A stretch of DNA of 64,000 bases from Polyangia bacterium (GCA_030430565.1 JAUIKS010000011.1:124001-188000), one strand, 5' to 3'. Positions 27,915-38,419 are shown, numbered from the stretch's first letter. The notes: generated by a model not told the origin, from the letters alone. Numbers and translations: made by a program.

Positions 27915-28382
27915 ATGAGCCTACTCGCCAACATCGATCATCTCGCGGCCGCCAAGGGGATCGTCGCCCTTTGCGTCGACGCGCCGAACAACCCCCGCAA
28001 ATTCCGAGGTGTCGAGACCTGGAACCCCGTGCTCGAGGGCGCGATCAGCCTGCTCGGCCTCACCGGAGAGTCGACGATCCGCCTCGTCATCGGCAAGCAC
28101 ACCATGGTCGTTCAGAAGGAGCTCGGCGAGACCGTCGCGGTGGTGCTGCCGACCGGTCACGCGATCGCGAAGTCGCTGCGCCGCATGATCCGACGTATGG
28201 CCAAGAAGGACCGCGGCCCCTACATCCCGAAGGCCGCCCCCGTCGCGCACTCGCAACAGAGCGCCCCGACGCAGCCCCCCGCGGCCCCTGGCGCGGCGCT
28301 CCAGGCCCAGGTCGGCATGTCCTCGTCTCCCCTGCAGAGCTCGCCCGCGCACATCGACAGCCCGCGCGACCTCATCAACTGA
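27915..28382 (+). CDS. Small protein, possible roadblock/LC7-like fold
   Basis: A 155-residue soluble protein with no signal. The first 100 residues suggest alternating helix and strand (HLAAAKGIVALCVDA, TIRLVIGKHTMVVQKEL, ETVAVVLPTGHAIAKSL), which is reminiscent of roadblock/LC7 proteins such as MglB, but the match is weak. The remaining 45 residues are a Pro/Gln/Ser-rich disordered tail. The ATG has an excellent AGAGGAG 7 bp upstream, so it is certainly translated. It stands alone between a long regulatory region and a terminator. Confidence 0.6.
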   Translation: MSLLANIDHLAAAKGIVALCVDAPNNPRKFRGVETWNPVLEGAISLLGLTGESTIRLVIGKHTMVVQKELGETVAVVLPTGHAIAKSLRRMIRRMAKKDRGPYIPKAAPVAHSQQSAPTQPPAAPGAALQAQVGMSSSPLQSSPAHIDSPRDLIN

Positions 28383-28536
28383 GACCCACGAAAGCTCGAC
28401 GGATCGACCGCGACCGCAGCCGATAGCATCGCCTCCTCCTGCGGCAGGAGGCTCAACACCCCCCTGAGCCAGGACGCGCGACCGCGGCGGGGCTCCCAAG
28501 CGTTGACTCGTTCGACGCGGGGACGCCCGCCTCGAC

Positions 28537-28561
28537 CGAGCGTCCTGGCGCTCGTGTTTTA
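28537..28561 (+). terminator. Possible terminator between convergent genes
   Basis: CGAGCG at 28537-28542 and CGCTCG at 28549-28554 form a 6-bp stem with a 6-nt loop, followed by TGTTTTA. A second stem without T-run (CCTCCTG at 28435, CAGGAGG at 28445) lies nearer the gene end. Confidence 0.5.
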
Positions 28562-28574
28562 GGCCCGCAGACGC

Positions 28575-29776
28575 TCAGCGCGCGAGGTCCCGCTGGTGGC
28601 GAGCGTACGAGAACAGCTCGGGCGCGGACCCCCGGGCGCCCGCGAGCGCGAGCTCGGCGATCAGCCGGCCGATCGCCGGCGCGAACTTAAAACCGTGCCC
28701 GGAGAAGCCCGCCGCGACCGTCACGCGCGCGTCGAGCGGGTGATGATCGATGATGAAGTCCCACGAGGGCGTGCAGCCGTACATGCAGACCGTCGCGCGC
28801 TCGATCGGCCCGCGCGCGGCGGGGAGGTAGCGCTCGAGGAAGCGCTCGAGCGGCGCCAGGTCGCGCTGCAGATCGACGACGCGATCGACTCGCTCGGGGT
28901 TCACGGGCGGCGCCGTCGCGCCGGCCTCGCCGGCCTGGATGCGATCCCAGGTCGCGGTCGTGTGACACGCGAGCTTGAAGCCGTCGACCCCGCCCTCGCC
29001 GGCCATCTCGAGGTGCGGGAAGCCGTAGAAGAAGCCCTCCGGCGTGAGACCTGCCCAAACAGGCATCTTCGAAAGCGCTGATCGCCGCGCGGGCGCGGGC
29101 GTCGTCCAGGCCAGCACCCGGCGCTGCGCCGTGAGCCCGCCGCGCAGAAACCCCGGCAGCAGGTCGGCCGAGTACGCGCCCGCGCACACGACCACGCGGT
29201 CCGCCGGCAGCAGCGCGCCCTCCTCGAGCAGGACCCGCGGGCGGTCGCCGCCCATCACGATCTCGCGCGCGCGCGCGCCGTGCCGGATCTTCGCGCCGGC
29301 CGCCGCGGCCTCGGCCCACAGCGCGTCCATGCACGCGCGCACGCGCAGGTAGCCGCCCGAGGGCGTGTAGCAGACCTCCCAGTCCCTTGGGACATGAAAC
29401 ATCGGCCACCTCTCCCGCGCCGCCGCGGCCGAGAGCCGCTCGTGCACGACCTCGCTCGCGCGACAGGCCGCGAGCGTCGCCTGGTAGTCCGCGTTGTCCG
29501 GGTGCCCGAACTCGACGAGGCCCGTCCGCGCCAGCAGCGGGTCCCCGCGCCGCCGCGCGAGCGCGAGCCACTCGTCCTCGGCCTCGCGCACGAGCCCGAT
29601 GTAGTGCGAGCCCTCGTGGTAGGCCTGCCGGATGATCCGCGTGTAGCCGCCGTGACTCCCGAGCTCGTGCACGTGCCCGTGTCGCTCGAGCACCAACACC
29701 TCGGCGCCGCGCCGCGCCAGCGACCACGCGGCCGCGAGCCCGATCGCGCCGCCGCCCACGACGATGACAGACTCGC

Positions 29777-29780
<4 letters not shown>
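28575..29780 (-). CDS. FAD-dependent amine oxidase, sarcosine / N-methyltryptophan oxidase type
   Basis: A 401-residue protein of the MSOX/MTOX family. The Rossmann motif VVGGGAIGLAAAWSLARRG begins at residue 6, followed by ERHGHVHELGSHGGYTRIIRQAY, close to the family hallmark. VCMYGCTPSWDFIID contains the Cys (CMY) that carries covalent FAD in these enzymes, and GFSGHGFKFAP is the C-terminal signature. It oxidises an N-methyl or secondary amine and makes hydrogen peroxide. Its GTG start overlaps the stop of the tryptophan dioxygenase gene as GTGA, which makes a tryptophan-related substrate plausible. Confidence 0.85.
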
Positions 29781-30913
<1,133 letters not shown>

Positions 30914-30983
30914 CGCCCACCGACGCTGCCACTACGTCCCGCGCGTGACAACGCCCCGGCTGGCGTGACGCCGTTTTTTCTCG

Positions 30984-32894
30984 TCACTGCGGCTCGACAG
31001 GCGCCGCGACCCAGCGCACATCCCGAGGCTCATCGAGTCCCGCGCGGCCCAGCTCGGCGACCTTGAGCACCAGCGCGTGTCGTTCGTCACGCAGCAGCAG
31101 CGCGAAGGCCTCGCGGGCCTCCATCGACCGTGTGAGAACCACGACGTTGTCGACACGCTGCCCGTCTTTGTCATTGAACAACGCGGCGCACCACTCCGAC
31201 CGTTCGGCCGCGCTGAGCCCCAGTCGAACGCCCCCCGCGCCGCGCACGATCGCGGCGCAGAGTTCCTCCTCGGCGTCGGGCAAGGGACGCAGCCACCGCG
31301 GCGCCCCCGCTTTCGTCAGCTGGGCGAGCGCCGGACGCAGCCAGTAGCTCGCGAGATGAACCCGCGCGAGCTCCAGCCAGCGCGAGCGCGCGTTCTCGTC
31401 GCGAAACAGGCGCTGCTCCACAATCATGGACAACAGCGCCCCCATCGGCGGCACCCCGACGCGATCGCGCAGAAACCCCCGGACCAGCGCCAGCAGGTCG
31501 TCGAGCTGGATGATCTCGAGGCCGCGCCGAGCGATCGCCGGGCGCACCCGCGCGACCTCCTCGACCCAGCCCTCGACATCCTGAAGATCGATCAGCGCGC
31601 CGGCGCTGTCGACCAACGCGCGGTGGGTCACGACAGACACGCTATCGAGGTCCGCCGGGTCGATGTCAGGCCGGTCGGCGAGGATGCGCTGCTCGAAGCA
31701 GATCTGGACCCCGGGCGCCGCGACGTGGGTCAGCTTGAGGGGCGGCAGCGACACGTTGAGCAGCCGCTCGCACGCGCTGTGGGCCGTCTCAAGCCGCTTT
31801 CGCATGCTCCGGTCGTGCTTCGATGGCAGCATCACGAGCACCTGACGCCCGCTCTCGCTCGCTGCAGCCGCCTCGAGCGAGCCCGGTTCGCGCTGCTGGT
31901 ACGCGATCCAGCCGCCCACGCACAGAAGCCCGATGGCCGTGACCGCGAAGGCGGCCTGCGGCATCCCCGGGACGAGCGCGAGCGCGACCAGCAGCGCCAC
32001 CGGGACCAACACCGCGCCAGGCTCGAACCACGGGCTGGGCGTCTGGAGCTCCTCGGGATGTCCCTGGCGATCGACGCGCGCGACCAACACGCCCGCCGCC
32101 AGGCTGACCAGGACCGCGGGGATCTGCGCCAGCAAGCCGTCGCCGATCGCCAGCCGCCCGTAGGTCTCGAGGATCTCCTGGAGCGGCATGCCGTGCTTCC
32201 AGCCGATCAGCAGGCCGCCGAGGATGTTGATCGTCGTGATCGAGAGGCCCGCGACCGCGTCGCCCTTGACGAAGCGGACCGCCCCGTCCATCGCGCCGTA
32301 GAAGCTCGTGTGCTCGACCAGCCGGGCGCGTCGGCGCTCCGCCTCGCGCACCGAGATCGCGCCGCTGCGGCGGTCCGCGTCGATCGCCGCCTGGTGACCC
32401 GGGAGGCCGTCGAGCGCGAAGCGAGCCGCGACCTCGGCGACGCGCTCGCTGCCGCGGGTGATCACCAAAAACTGCACCGCCGTGATGATCCCGAACATCA
32501 CCGCGCCGACGATCAGCTCGTCGCGGACCACCAGCGAGGCGAACGAGTCGATCACCTCGCCCGCGTCAGCGTCCGCCAAGATCAAGCGCGTCGTCTGGAT
32601 GTTCAGCGCGAGCCGGTAGAGCGTCGTCAGCAGCAGCAGCGAGGGGAAGCTGAGGAACTCCGCGCTGCGCCGGACGGTCAAGCTCCCGACCAGCAGCAGC
32701 ACGGCCCCCGAGAGGCTCAGGGACAGCAGCACGTCGACCACCAGCGTCGGCAGCGGCACGAGCACGCAGGCCAGGAGCGCGATGATCAGCGCCGCTGGCA
32801 GCAGCCGCGGCAGCGCGCCGAGGGAGCTCGTGAGCGCGGATACCTGCCCACGTTTAGAGAACACACCAGCCCTACGTCGTGACTTTCGTCTCAC
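30984..32894 (-). CDS. FHIPEP family protein (FlhA/SctV-like export gate), orphan
   Basis: A 636-residue membrane protein of the type III export gate family. The N-terminal half has about seven or eight transmembrane helices and the hallmark cytoplasmic loop: LTTLYRLALNIQTTRLIL, ERVAEVAARFALDGLPG, AIDADRRSGAI and FYGAMDGAVRFVKGDAVAG, followed by AIGDGLLAQIPAVLVS. The C-terminal half is a divergent cytoplasmic domain. It is slightly short of the usual 690 residues. No other flagellar or type III secretion gene is visible in 30 kb on either side, which is unusual. The start is a GTG at 32894 or another GTG about 10 codons later. Confidence 0.87.
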   Translation of the reverse strand: MRRKSRRRAGVFSKRGQVSALTSSLGALPRLLPAALIIALLACVLVPLPTLVVDVLLSLSLSGAVLLLVGSLTVRRSAEFLSFPSLLLLTTLYRLALNIQTTRLILADADAGEVIDSFASLVVRDELIVGAVMFGIITAVQFLVITRGSERVAEVAARFALDGLPGHQAAIDADRRSGAISVREAERRRARLVEHTSFYGAMDGAVRFVKGDAVAGLSITTINILGGLLIGWKHGMPLQEILETYGRLAIGDGLLAQIPAVLVSLAAGVLVARVDRQGHPEELQTPSPWFEPGAVLVPVALLVALALVPGMPQAAFAVTAIGLLCVGGWIAYQQREPGSLEAAAASESGRQVLVMLPSKHDRSMRKRLETAHSACERLLNVSLPPLKLTHVAAPGVQICFEQRILADRPDIDPADLDSVSVVTHRALVDSAGALIDLQDVEGWVEEVARVRPAIARRGLEIIQLDDLLALVRGFLRDRVGVPPMGALLSMIVEQRLFRDENARSRWLELARVHLASYWLRPALAQLTKAGAPRWLRPLPDAEEELCAAIVRGAGGVRLGLSAAERSEWCAALFNDKDGQRVDNVVVLTRSMEAREAFALLLRDERHALVLKVAELGRAGLDEPRDVRWVAAPVEPQ

Positions 32895-33008
32895 AGTTCG
32901 CGGAGCCTACCGACGCGCGACCGCGCGCGCCATTTCGTGGCGATCTTCAGGGCCGTCCCGCTCGCGGGACTAGCCGCTGTCGTTTCGTGCACCTGTCGCT
33001 CGCAGCAA

Positions 33009-33054
33009 CGATGGGGGCTAGCCCATCGCTCACCCGGCTAGCCGGGGCTAGCCG
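33009..33054. repeat. Cluster of GCTAGC palindromes downstream of the BtpA-like gene
   Basis: Three GCTAGC sites fall within 46 bp. One is in a hairpin (CGATGGG at 33009, CCCATCG at 33022) and one in the palindrome CCGGCTAGCCGG at 33034-33045; the third overlaps the stop codon. CTAG is rare in GC-rich bacterial DNA, so the cluster stands out. It may end transcription of the BtpA-like gene or be a small repeat element. Confidence 0.4.
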
Positions 33055-33788
33055 TGGATCTTGTCGGCCAGCGCCTTGGTCCGGACCGGGTCGAGCACAC
33101 CGAACTCTCGCTCGATGCCGGTCGCTACGAGGTACGCGTCCGCGTAGGGCAAGATCCCCTCGACGTTCTCTGGGCTCACGCCGGACGCGACCGCGAGCCG
33201 GTGCTCGCCCAGCGCCTCTCGCATGGCGCGTAGCTTCTCGACCCGGATCGCTACGCCGGTGGCGCGACCCGAGGTCGTCACGACATCGACGAAGCGCGCC
33301 GCCGTCTGGGCGACCCACGGGAGGTCCTCCTGCGCGACCTCGGACTGGGTCTTAAACGCCACCCCGCCGAAGTACAGCCCGCGGTAGCCAGCGCGCGCCC
33401 GGGCCGTGAGCCAGTCGCTCTCGGCCAGCTCCGCCCACTTGTCCTCGCCGGGCGAGACGCCCGCGTCGTCAGCCCAGATCCCGGCCATCTGCTGCGCCTC
33501 AGACAGCGCGAGCATCTCGTCCGGCGACTCACCCAGCAGGTTGACGCCGACCCACAGGTCTGGATAGCGCCGCGTGACCTGCGGCAGCAGTCGAAGCACG
33601 CCGGTCGCGCTCATCCCCTGATTGATCAAGAACACCCCGTCGGCGCCCGCCTCGATCGCGACATCGATCGCGACGAAGGCCCCCGACTCCCCGTACGGGA
33701 GATGGATAACCGGCAGGAAGGCGCGCTCACGCGAGAACGGCCAAGGGCTCGAAACGGGACCAGGGTCGGCGCTCATCACCACGGTCAT
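33048..33788 (-). CDS. BtpA-like TIM-barrel protein
   Basis: A 246-residue soluble protein with the alternating strand/helix pattern of a TIM barrel. FLPVIHLPYG near the start, EAGADGVFLINQG, WVGVNLLGESPDE and the closing VASGVSPENVEGILPYADAYLVATGI resemble the BtpA/SgcQ family, named for a factor affecting photosystem I but found widely in non-photosynthetic bacteria, where the role is probably enzymatic and unknown. Other TIM barrels are not excluded. It stands alone between two operons on the same strand. Confidence 0.6.
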   Translation of the reverse strand: MTVVMSADPGPVSSPWPFSRERAFLPVIHLPYGESGAFVAIDVAIEAGADGVFLINQGMSATGVLRLLPQVTRRYPDLWVGVNLLGESPDEMLALSEAQQMAGIWADDAGVSPGEDKWAELAESDWLTARARAGYRGLYFGGVAFKTQSEVAQEDLPWVAQTAARFVDVVTTSGRATGVAIRVEKLRAMREALGEHRLAVASGVSPENVEGILPYADAYLVATGIEREFGVLDPVRTKALADKIHG

Positions 33789-33867
33789 CGTACGTTCGAC
33801 GGCGGCCGGACGCTCGCGTCGTCACGCGAAACCAACCAACGCGGCGCGGCTCCGCGCGCCGCCCGTC

Positions 33868-34935
33868 TCAGTCGTTCCAGCTGCGCGTCTCGTACTTCAC
33901 GCCCGCGCGGTCGAGGCCCTCACGGGCCTCCTTCGGGATCGGCCCGAAGTACGAGCGGTAGCCCTCGGCCTGGAAGCGTCGGAAGTAGCGCGCGTCGATC
34001 TCGAGCGCCTGGCGCGTGAAGGCGCGCAGGTCATCGAGCTTCTTGAGCGCGTCCGCGCCCACCGGCTCGTACTTCTCGATCAGCTCCTGGACGTTGGCCA
34101 TCGCCTCGAGCGCGTCGGCGATCGCCTCGTCGCGGCCTGCCTGCGACTCCTTCGAGAGCAGGGCGTCGAGCTGGTCCTCGGCGCGCCCGAGGTCCGCTTC
34201 CAGCTCGTCGAAGGTCTTGGGCAGCTCCGCCTCCAGCTCCGCGAGGCGCCTGTCGAGCGTGCTCACGCCCGCGTCGACGAGCTCGCGCGAGAGCACCTCC
34301 TCGGCGGCGCTGAAGAACTCCCGGAGCGGATCGGCCGCCCCCTGGGCCCACTCGAGCGCCTCCTTGGCGCGCGCGTCGGCGTCATCGACCTGCTGCTGGA
34401 CGTTCGGGCTCTTGTACTCCTCGCCGATCACCAAGCCGAGCAGGCCGTTGACGGCCTTCAGCGAGCGCGCGTTCTCCTCCCACGTCGGCGCGTCCACCTC
34501 GTCCTCGATCACCGGCTTGAACTGGTTGAGCATCTCGGGCAGGTCGAGCGCCTGACCGCAGCGCGGGATCTCGACCGCGGGCGAGAGCGGCTCCGCGGTC
34601 TTCTCACCTGGCTTTAAAATCAGGTGACGGGGGCCGAAGGAGCTCTTCGGCGCCACGATCGCGCAGGCGTCGGCGAACAGCGGCGCGTCGGGGTCGAGCC
34701 GCGCCGTGACCACGGCCTCGGCGTGACGGTGCTCCAGCCCCCACACGGTGCCGACCGCGACGCCCGCGATCCGGGCCTCGTCGCCGACGCGCAGCCCGGC
34801 GGAGGCGTCGAGCACCACGACCCGCGGCGTCCGCCGCAGATCGTCGACGCGCTCGCAGCCGGCGCTCAGCGGCAGGGCCGAGAGCGCCAGCGCCAGCGCC
34901 AGCGCGCTCTTCTCGGTGGTGGTCCGGCGAGTCAT
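33868..34935 (-). CDS. MCE/MlaD-type lipoprotein
   Basis: About 355 residues. A signal ending at LSAGC makes it a lipoprotein; a GTG just one codon upstream is an alternative start. Residues 30-120 form an MCE-like beta domain (VVVLDASAGLRVGDEARIAGVAVGTV). The rest is a long acidic helical region (about residues 170-320) with coiled-coil character, as in MCE proteins that form tubes or barrels across the periplasm. As last gene of the Mla operon it probably docks the complex on the outer membrane, in the role of PqiC- or LetB-like partners. Confidence 0.78.
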   Translation of the reverse strand: MTRRTTTEKSALALALALSALPLSAGCERVDDLRRTPRVVVLDASAGLRVGDEARIAGVAVGTVWGLEHRHAEAVVTARLDPDAPLFADACAIVAPKSSFGPRHLILKPGEKTAEPLSPAVEIPRCGQALDLPEMLNQFKPVIEDEVDAPTWEENARSLKAVNGLLGLVIGEEYKSPNVQQQVDDADARAKEALEWAQGAADPLREFFSAAEEVLSRELVDAGVSTLDRRLAELEAELPKTFDELEADLGRAEDQLDALLSKESQAGRDEAIADALEAMANVQELIEKYEPVGADALKKLDDLRAFTRQALEIDARYFRRFQAEGYRSYFGPIPKEAREGLDRAGVKYETRSWND

Positions 34936-34966
34936 CACGTCACGCTCGTCCGCGTCCGCGCGCGGC

Positions 34967-36031
34967 TCAGTCGATCAGCCCCTCCCGCTGGAGCGACTTC
35001 TTCAGCTCGCCGCGCGGCGCCGTGAAGTTGACCTTGACGCCCTCGACCTGCAGGAACTTGCGCAGCACCTTCGCGGTGATCTTGCTCGCGCGGCCGGTGA
35101 TGATCTCGATGTTGCGCGCGATCGGGTCGAGCCGGCGCGTGAACGGCTTGAGGTCCTCGGTCATCTTGCGGACGTTCTTGGTGATCACGCCCGCGTCCTC
35201 GACGAGCCGCTTGATGTCGTTGGGGTTGACGGTCTCGACCAGGCGATCGACCTTCTCGGCCACGGCGTCGGCCTTGTTGAACAGCCGCGGCAGGCGGTTG
35301 TCGAGCGTCTTGGTGATGTTGTCGACGCGGGTGATGATCGTCGGGATCCGCGGGTCCGAGAGCAGCGTGCTGCCCGAGTCGACGATCTTGGTCATGCCCG
35401 CTTGGTTCTGCTCGAGGATGTCCGCGCCGACGTTCGAGAGCTTGTCGATGTTGGTCAGCACGCTCTCGATCTTGTCGCCCAGGGTGTTGAGCTTTTTCTT
35501 CAGCTCGTCCTTGTCCTCCGCCTCGAGCGCGCCGACCAGCGCGTTCATGCGCTTGGTCAGCTGCACCACCTCGGGGTAGAGCTCCTCCTCGGAGTAGACG
35601 ACGTTGCGCGCGAGATCGAAGAGGTTCGCCACGTCGACGCTCTTGACGCCCTCGGGCAGCTGCGAGCCCGGCGGCAGCTGGGTCGCGTCCTTGGTCACGT
35701 GCTGCTTGATGTTGACGAACTTCTCGCCGAGCAGGCTGACCGGCTCGATCGCCACGCTCGCGTCGCTGTAGATCGGCGTGTCGCGATAGATCTCGAGCTC
35801 TAGGCGCGCCCGCTTGCCGTCCTCGGACAGGCTGACCGAGCCCACGTGCCCGATCTCGACGCCGGCGCTCTTGATCGCGTTCCCCTCGACCAGGCCCGCG
35901 GCGTTGTTGATCTCGACGGTGTAGCGGTCGACCTGCTTGTTCGTGAACGCGCCGATCTTAAAGGCGACGGCCACGAGCAGGCCGAGCGAGACGACGACGA
36001 ACAGTCCGAGGGAGAAGAACTTCTTATCCAT
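34967..36031 (-). CDS. mlaD: MlaD-type MCE substrate-binding protein
   Basis: A 354-residue protein with one N-terminal transmembrane helix (residues 7-26) and an MCE domain right after it (VEINNAAGLVEGNAIKSAGVEIGHVGSVSL and VSLLGEKFVNIK). A long helical C-terminal part follows, with coiled-coil-like segments. It would sit in the inner membrane, form a hexamer and hand lipid between the ABC core and the periplasm. The ATG starts 7 bp before the end of the MlaF gene context (5-bp gap), so the two are in one transcript. Confidence 0.88.
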   Translation of the reverse strand: MDKKFFSLGLFVVVSLGLLVAVAFKIGAFTNKQVDRYTVEINNAAGLVEGNAIKSAGVEIGHVGSVSLSEDGKRARLELEIYRDTPIYSDASVAIEPVSLLGEKFVNIKQHVTKDATQLPPGSQLPEGVKSVDVANLFDLARNVVYSEEELYPEVVQLTKRMNALVGALEAEDKDELKKKLNTLGDKIESVLTNIDKLSNVGADILEQNQAGMTKIVDSGSTLLSDPRIPTIITRVDNITKTLDNRLPRLFNKADAVAEKVDRLVETVNPNDIKRLVEDAGVITKNVRKMTEDLKPFTRRLDPIARNIEIITGRASKITAKVLRKFLQVEGVKVNFTAPRGELKKSLQREGLID

Positions 36032-36037
36032 GGTGAC

Positions 36038-36820
36038 CTACACAACCTGGATGGGACCGCTCTTTTGTCGGTCAAAGAACTGCCGGATGGCGGGGTGATT
36101 CGAGCGCAGCACCTTGTCGGTCGCGTCGAAGGGGACGACCAGCTCGCCCTTGTTGAGGAGGCCCATTCGGCCGCCGAGCATGCGCGCCTCGGCGGTGTCG
36201 TGGGTGATGACGATGAAGCCGATGTTCAGCTCGTGGTGCATCTCGAGGATCAGCTCGTCGAGCGTCGCGGCCATCACCGGGTCGAGGCCCGAGGACGGCT
36301 CGTCGCAGAGCACGAAGGACGGCTCGTTCGCGATCGCGCGCGCGAACGCGGCGCGCTTGCGCATGCCGCCGCTGAGCTCCGACGGCATCTTGTTCACCGC
36401 GTCCTTGAGCCCGACGCGCGCGAGCTTGTCGGCGACCCGCGCCTGGATCTCGGACTCGCGCAGCCCGCCGTGGTGGCGCATCGGGAAGGCGACGTTCTCG
36501 CCGACCGTCATGTCGTCGAACAGCGCGCCGTCCTGAAACAGCATGCCGAAGCGCTTGCGCACGTCGTACAGCTTCTTGCGGTCGGCGCGCTTGCTCTCGT
36601 CGATGGCCGCGACGTTCGTGCCGAACACCCAGATCTCCCCGCCGTCCGCGTCCGGCTTGAGCAGGCCGATGAGGCAGCGGATCAGCACCGACTTGCCGGT
36701 CCCCGAGGGGCCCAGGATGACCGCGATCGAGCCCTCGTCGATCGTGAGCGAGATGTTCTTCAGGACCTGTTTGTCGCCGAAGGACTTCGACACGTTCCTG
36801 AACTCGATAGCGGCCGACAC
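36038..36820 (-). CDS. mlaF: Mla-type ABC transporter ATP-binding protein
   Basis: The 260-residue ATPase has Walker A (GPSGTGKS), a Q-loop (MLFQDGALFDDMTVGENVAFP), the ABC signature LSGGM, Walker B (FVLCDEPSSGLDP) and a switch His (VITHD). The DGALFDDMTV segment and the LSGGMRKRAAFARAI form are typical of MlaF rather than other ABC ATPases. It powers lipid transport through the MlaE permeases. It starts with GTG and lies between the permease and MCE genes. Confidence 0.93.
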   Translation of the reverse strand: MSAAIEFRNVSKSFGDKQVLKNISLTIDEGSIAVILGPSGTGKSVLIRCLIGLLKPDADGGEIWVFGTNVAAIDESKRADRKKLYDVRKRFGMLFQDGALFDDMTVGENVAFPMRHHGGLRESEIQARVADKLARVGLKDAVNKMPSELSGGMRKRAAFARAIANEPSFVLCDEPSSGLDPVMAATLDELILEMHHELNIGFIVITHDTAEARMLGGRMGLLNKGELVVPFDATDKVLRSNHPAIRQFFDRQKSGPIQVV

Positions 36821-36836
36821 GGTGATCCAGTAGCTC

Positions 36837-37595
36837 CTAAGTGTACATGATCGCGGAGATGAACATGTTGACGACGATGCAGGTCACGGACGAGATCACG
36901 ATCGCCTTGTTGGTCGCGATCCCGACCCCCTCGGCGCCGTCGCGCTTGCGCGAGCGGTAGCCGAAGAAGCACGAGATCACGGCGACCAGCCAGCCGAAGA
37001 TCACGCCCTTGAGCACGCCGGCGAGCAGGTCGTTAAAACCCACGAACTGCGAGAGCTGGTTGAGGAAGTTGCCCGAGTTCATGCCGAGCTGGTGCACGGC
37101 CGCGAAGTAGCTCGCGCTCAGGCCGACGAAGATCGCGTACGCGCACAGCAGCGGCAGCGCGAGCGTCAGCGCCCACAGCCGCGGCGCGACCAGGTAGTGG
37201 AACGGGTCGATGCCCATGACCTCGAGCGCGTCGACCTGCTCCGAGATCTGCCGGTTGGCGAGGCTCGCGGCGAAGTTCGCCCCGACGCGCGCGCCGACGA
37301 TCACGCCGGTCAGCACCGGGTAGAGCTCGCGCACGCCGCCGATCCCGACGAAGGCCCCCAGCACGCTCTGCCCGCCGACGCGCTGAAACGAGGTGTAGCC
37401 CTGCACGGTCAGGCCCATGGCGCCGAACAGGATCAGCACGGTCACGAGCCCCATGCTCCCGACCCCGGACTGCACCGCCTGCTCGAGGAACTGGTCGCGC
37501 GGCGGCACGCGGAGGAACTGCACGCGCGCGGCCCGACGAACGAACTGCAAGAAGTCCGCGAGCGTCTCTAGGGCGCTCCAGACCCGCTTGACCAT
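36837..37595 (-). CDS. mlaE: MlaE-type permease (second copy)
   Basis: A 252-residue membrane protein of the MlaE family, with five to six hydrophobic segments, VLTGVIVGARVGANFAASLANRQISEQVDALEVMGIDP as the central signature region, and a closing transmembrane helix after GYRSRKRDGAEGVG. It makes the membrane channel of the lipid transporter with MlaF. A second, divergent MlaE gene lies directly upstream; the two may form a heterodimer instead of the usual homodimer. The ATG at 37595 fits family length. Confidence 0.88.
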   Translation of the reverse strand: MVKRVWSALETLADFLQFVRRAARVQFLRVPPRDQFLEQAVQSGVGSMGLVTVLILFGAMGLTVQGYTSFQRVGGQSVLGAFVGIGGVRELYPVLTGVIVGARVGANFAASLANRQISEQVDALEVMGIDPFHYLVAPRLWALTLALPLLCAYAIFVGLSASYFAAVHQLGMNSGNFLNQLSQFVGFNDLLAGVLKGVIFGWLVAVISCFFGYRSRKRDGAEGVGIATNKAIVISSVTCIVVNMFISAIMYT

Positions 37596-37651
37596 CGCCC
37601 TCAGCACCGCCCCGTCGTCGTCCTTTCTCCTGAGATCCCCAGAGGTCGCTC

Positions 37652-38419
37652 CTAAATCTGCAGCGCCAGCAGCAAGAGGCCCAGCAGGTAGTCCGCGAGC
37701 GTGATCAGCAGGATCGTCGCCACGACGGTGTTGTTCGCGGCGCGCCCGACCCCCTCCGCGCCGCCGGTGGTGCGCAGCCCGAGGTAGCCGGCGATCAGCC
37801 CGACCGCGCCGCCGAACACCATGCACTTGCCGAGCCCGACCCACAGGTCCATGGGCGTGATCTCGGCGAATAGGTTGGCCATGAAGATGCCGTGGTTGAT
37901 CCCGCCGATCGGGACCGCGAAGAACCACCCGCTGATCAACCCGAGGATCGTCGTGATCACGTTGAGCAGCGGCGTGACGATGATGCAGGCGATGATCCCG
38001 GGGACCACGACGTAGCGCACCGGGTCCACCGACATGACCGCGAGCGCGTCGATCTGGCCGCGGACCTTCATGGTGCCAATGCGCGCGGAGATCGACGAGC
38101 CGGCCTGGGCCGCGACCATCACCGAGGCCAACATCGGCGAGTACTGACGGAACACCGAGGTCCCGAGCATGGGCGAGAGCATGCCCTCGGCGCCGAACTC
38201 GCGGAACGCCTCGACCCCCTGCAGCGATATGACCGCTCCGACAGGCGCGACCGCGAGCCCGACCGGGATCAGGCAGCGCCGCGCGAGCACGTCCATCATG
38301 CGAAAAAGTTCACCCCAGTAGCGCGGGCCCGTGAACACGCACCAGAGGACGGTCATGGCGAAGGCGGTGATCGAGCCGACCTTCTCGATCACCGCGAAGA
38401 TCGGCCTCAGCGGGTTAAT
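37652..38419 (-). CDS. mlaE: MlaE-type permease (first copy), probable ATT start
   Basis: About 255 residues, with the MlaE signature (SVMVAAQAGSSISARIGTMKVRGQIDALAVMSVDP) and a terminal GLRTTGGAEGVG segment before the last helix. The frame has no ATG near the domain start. The only good ribosome binding site, AAGGAGG at 38428-38434, lies 8 bp before an in-frame ATT (38419-38417); the next usable codon is a GTG at 38392, with weaker spacing. An ATT start, as in infC, is therefore possible. The start overlaps the end of the methyltransferase gene by 13 bp, so the operon begins with that gene. Confidence 0.83.
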   Translation of the reverse strand: MNPLRPIFAVIEKVGSITAFAMTVLWCVFTGPRYWGELFRMMDVLARRCLIPVGLAVAPVGAVISLQGVEAFREFGAEGMLSPMLGTSVFRQYSPMLASVMVAAQAGSSISARIGTMKVRGQIDALAVMSVDPVRYVVVPGIIACIIVTPLLNVITTILGLISGWFFAVPIGGINHGIFMANLFAEITPMDLWVGLGKCMVFGGAVGLIAGYLGLRTTGGAEGVGRAANNTVVATILLITLADYLLGLLLLALQI

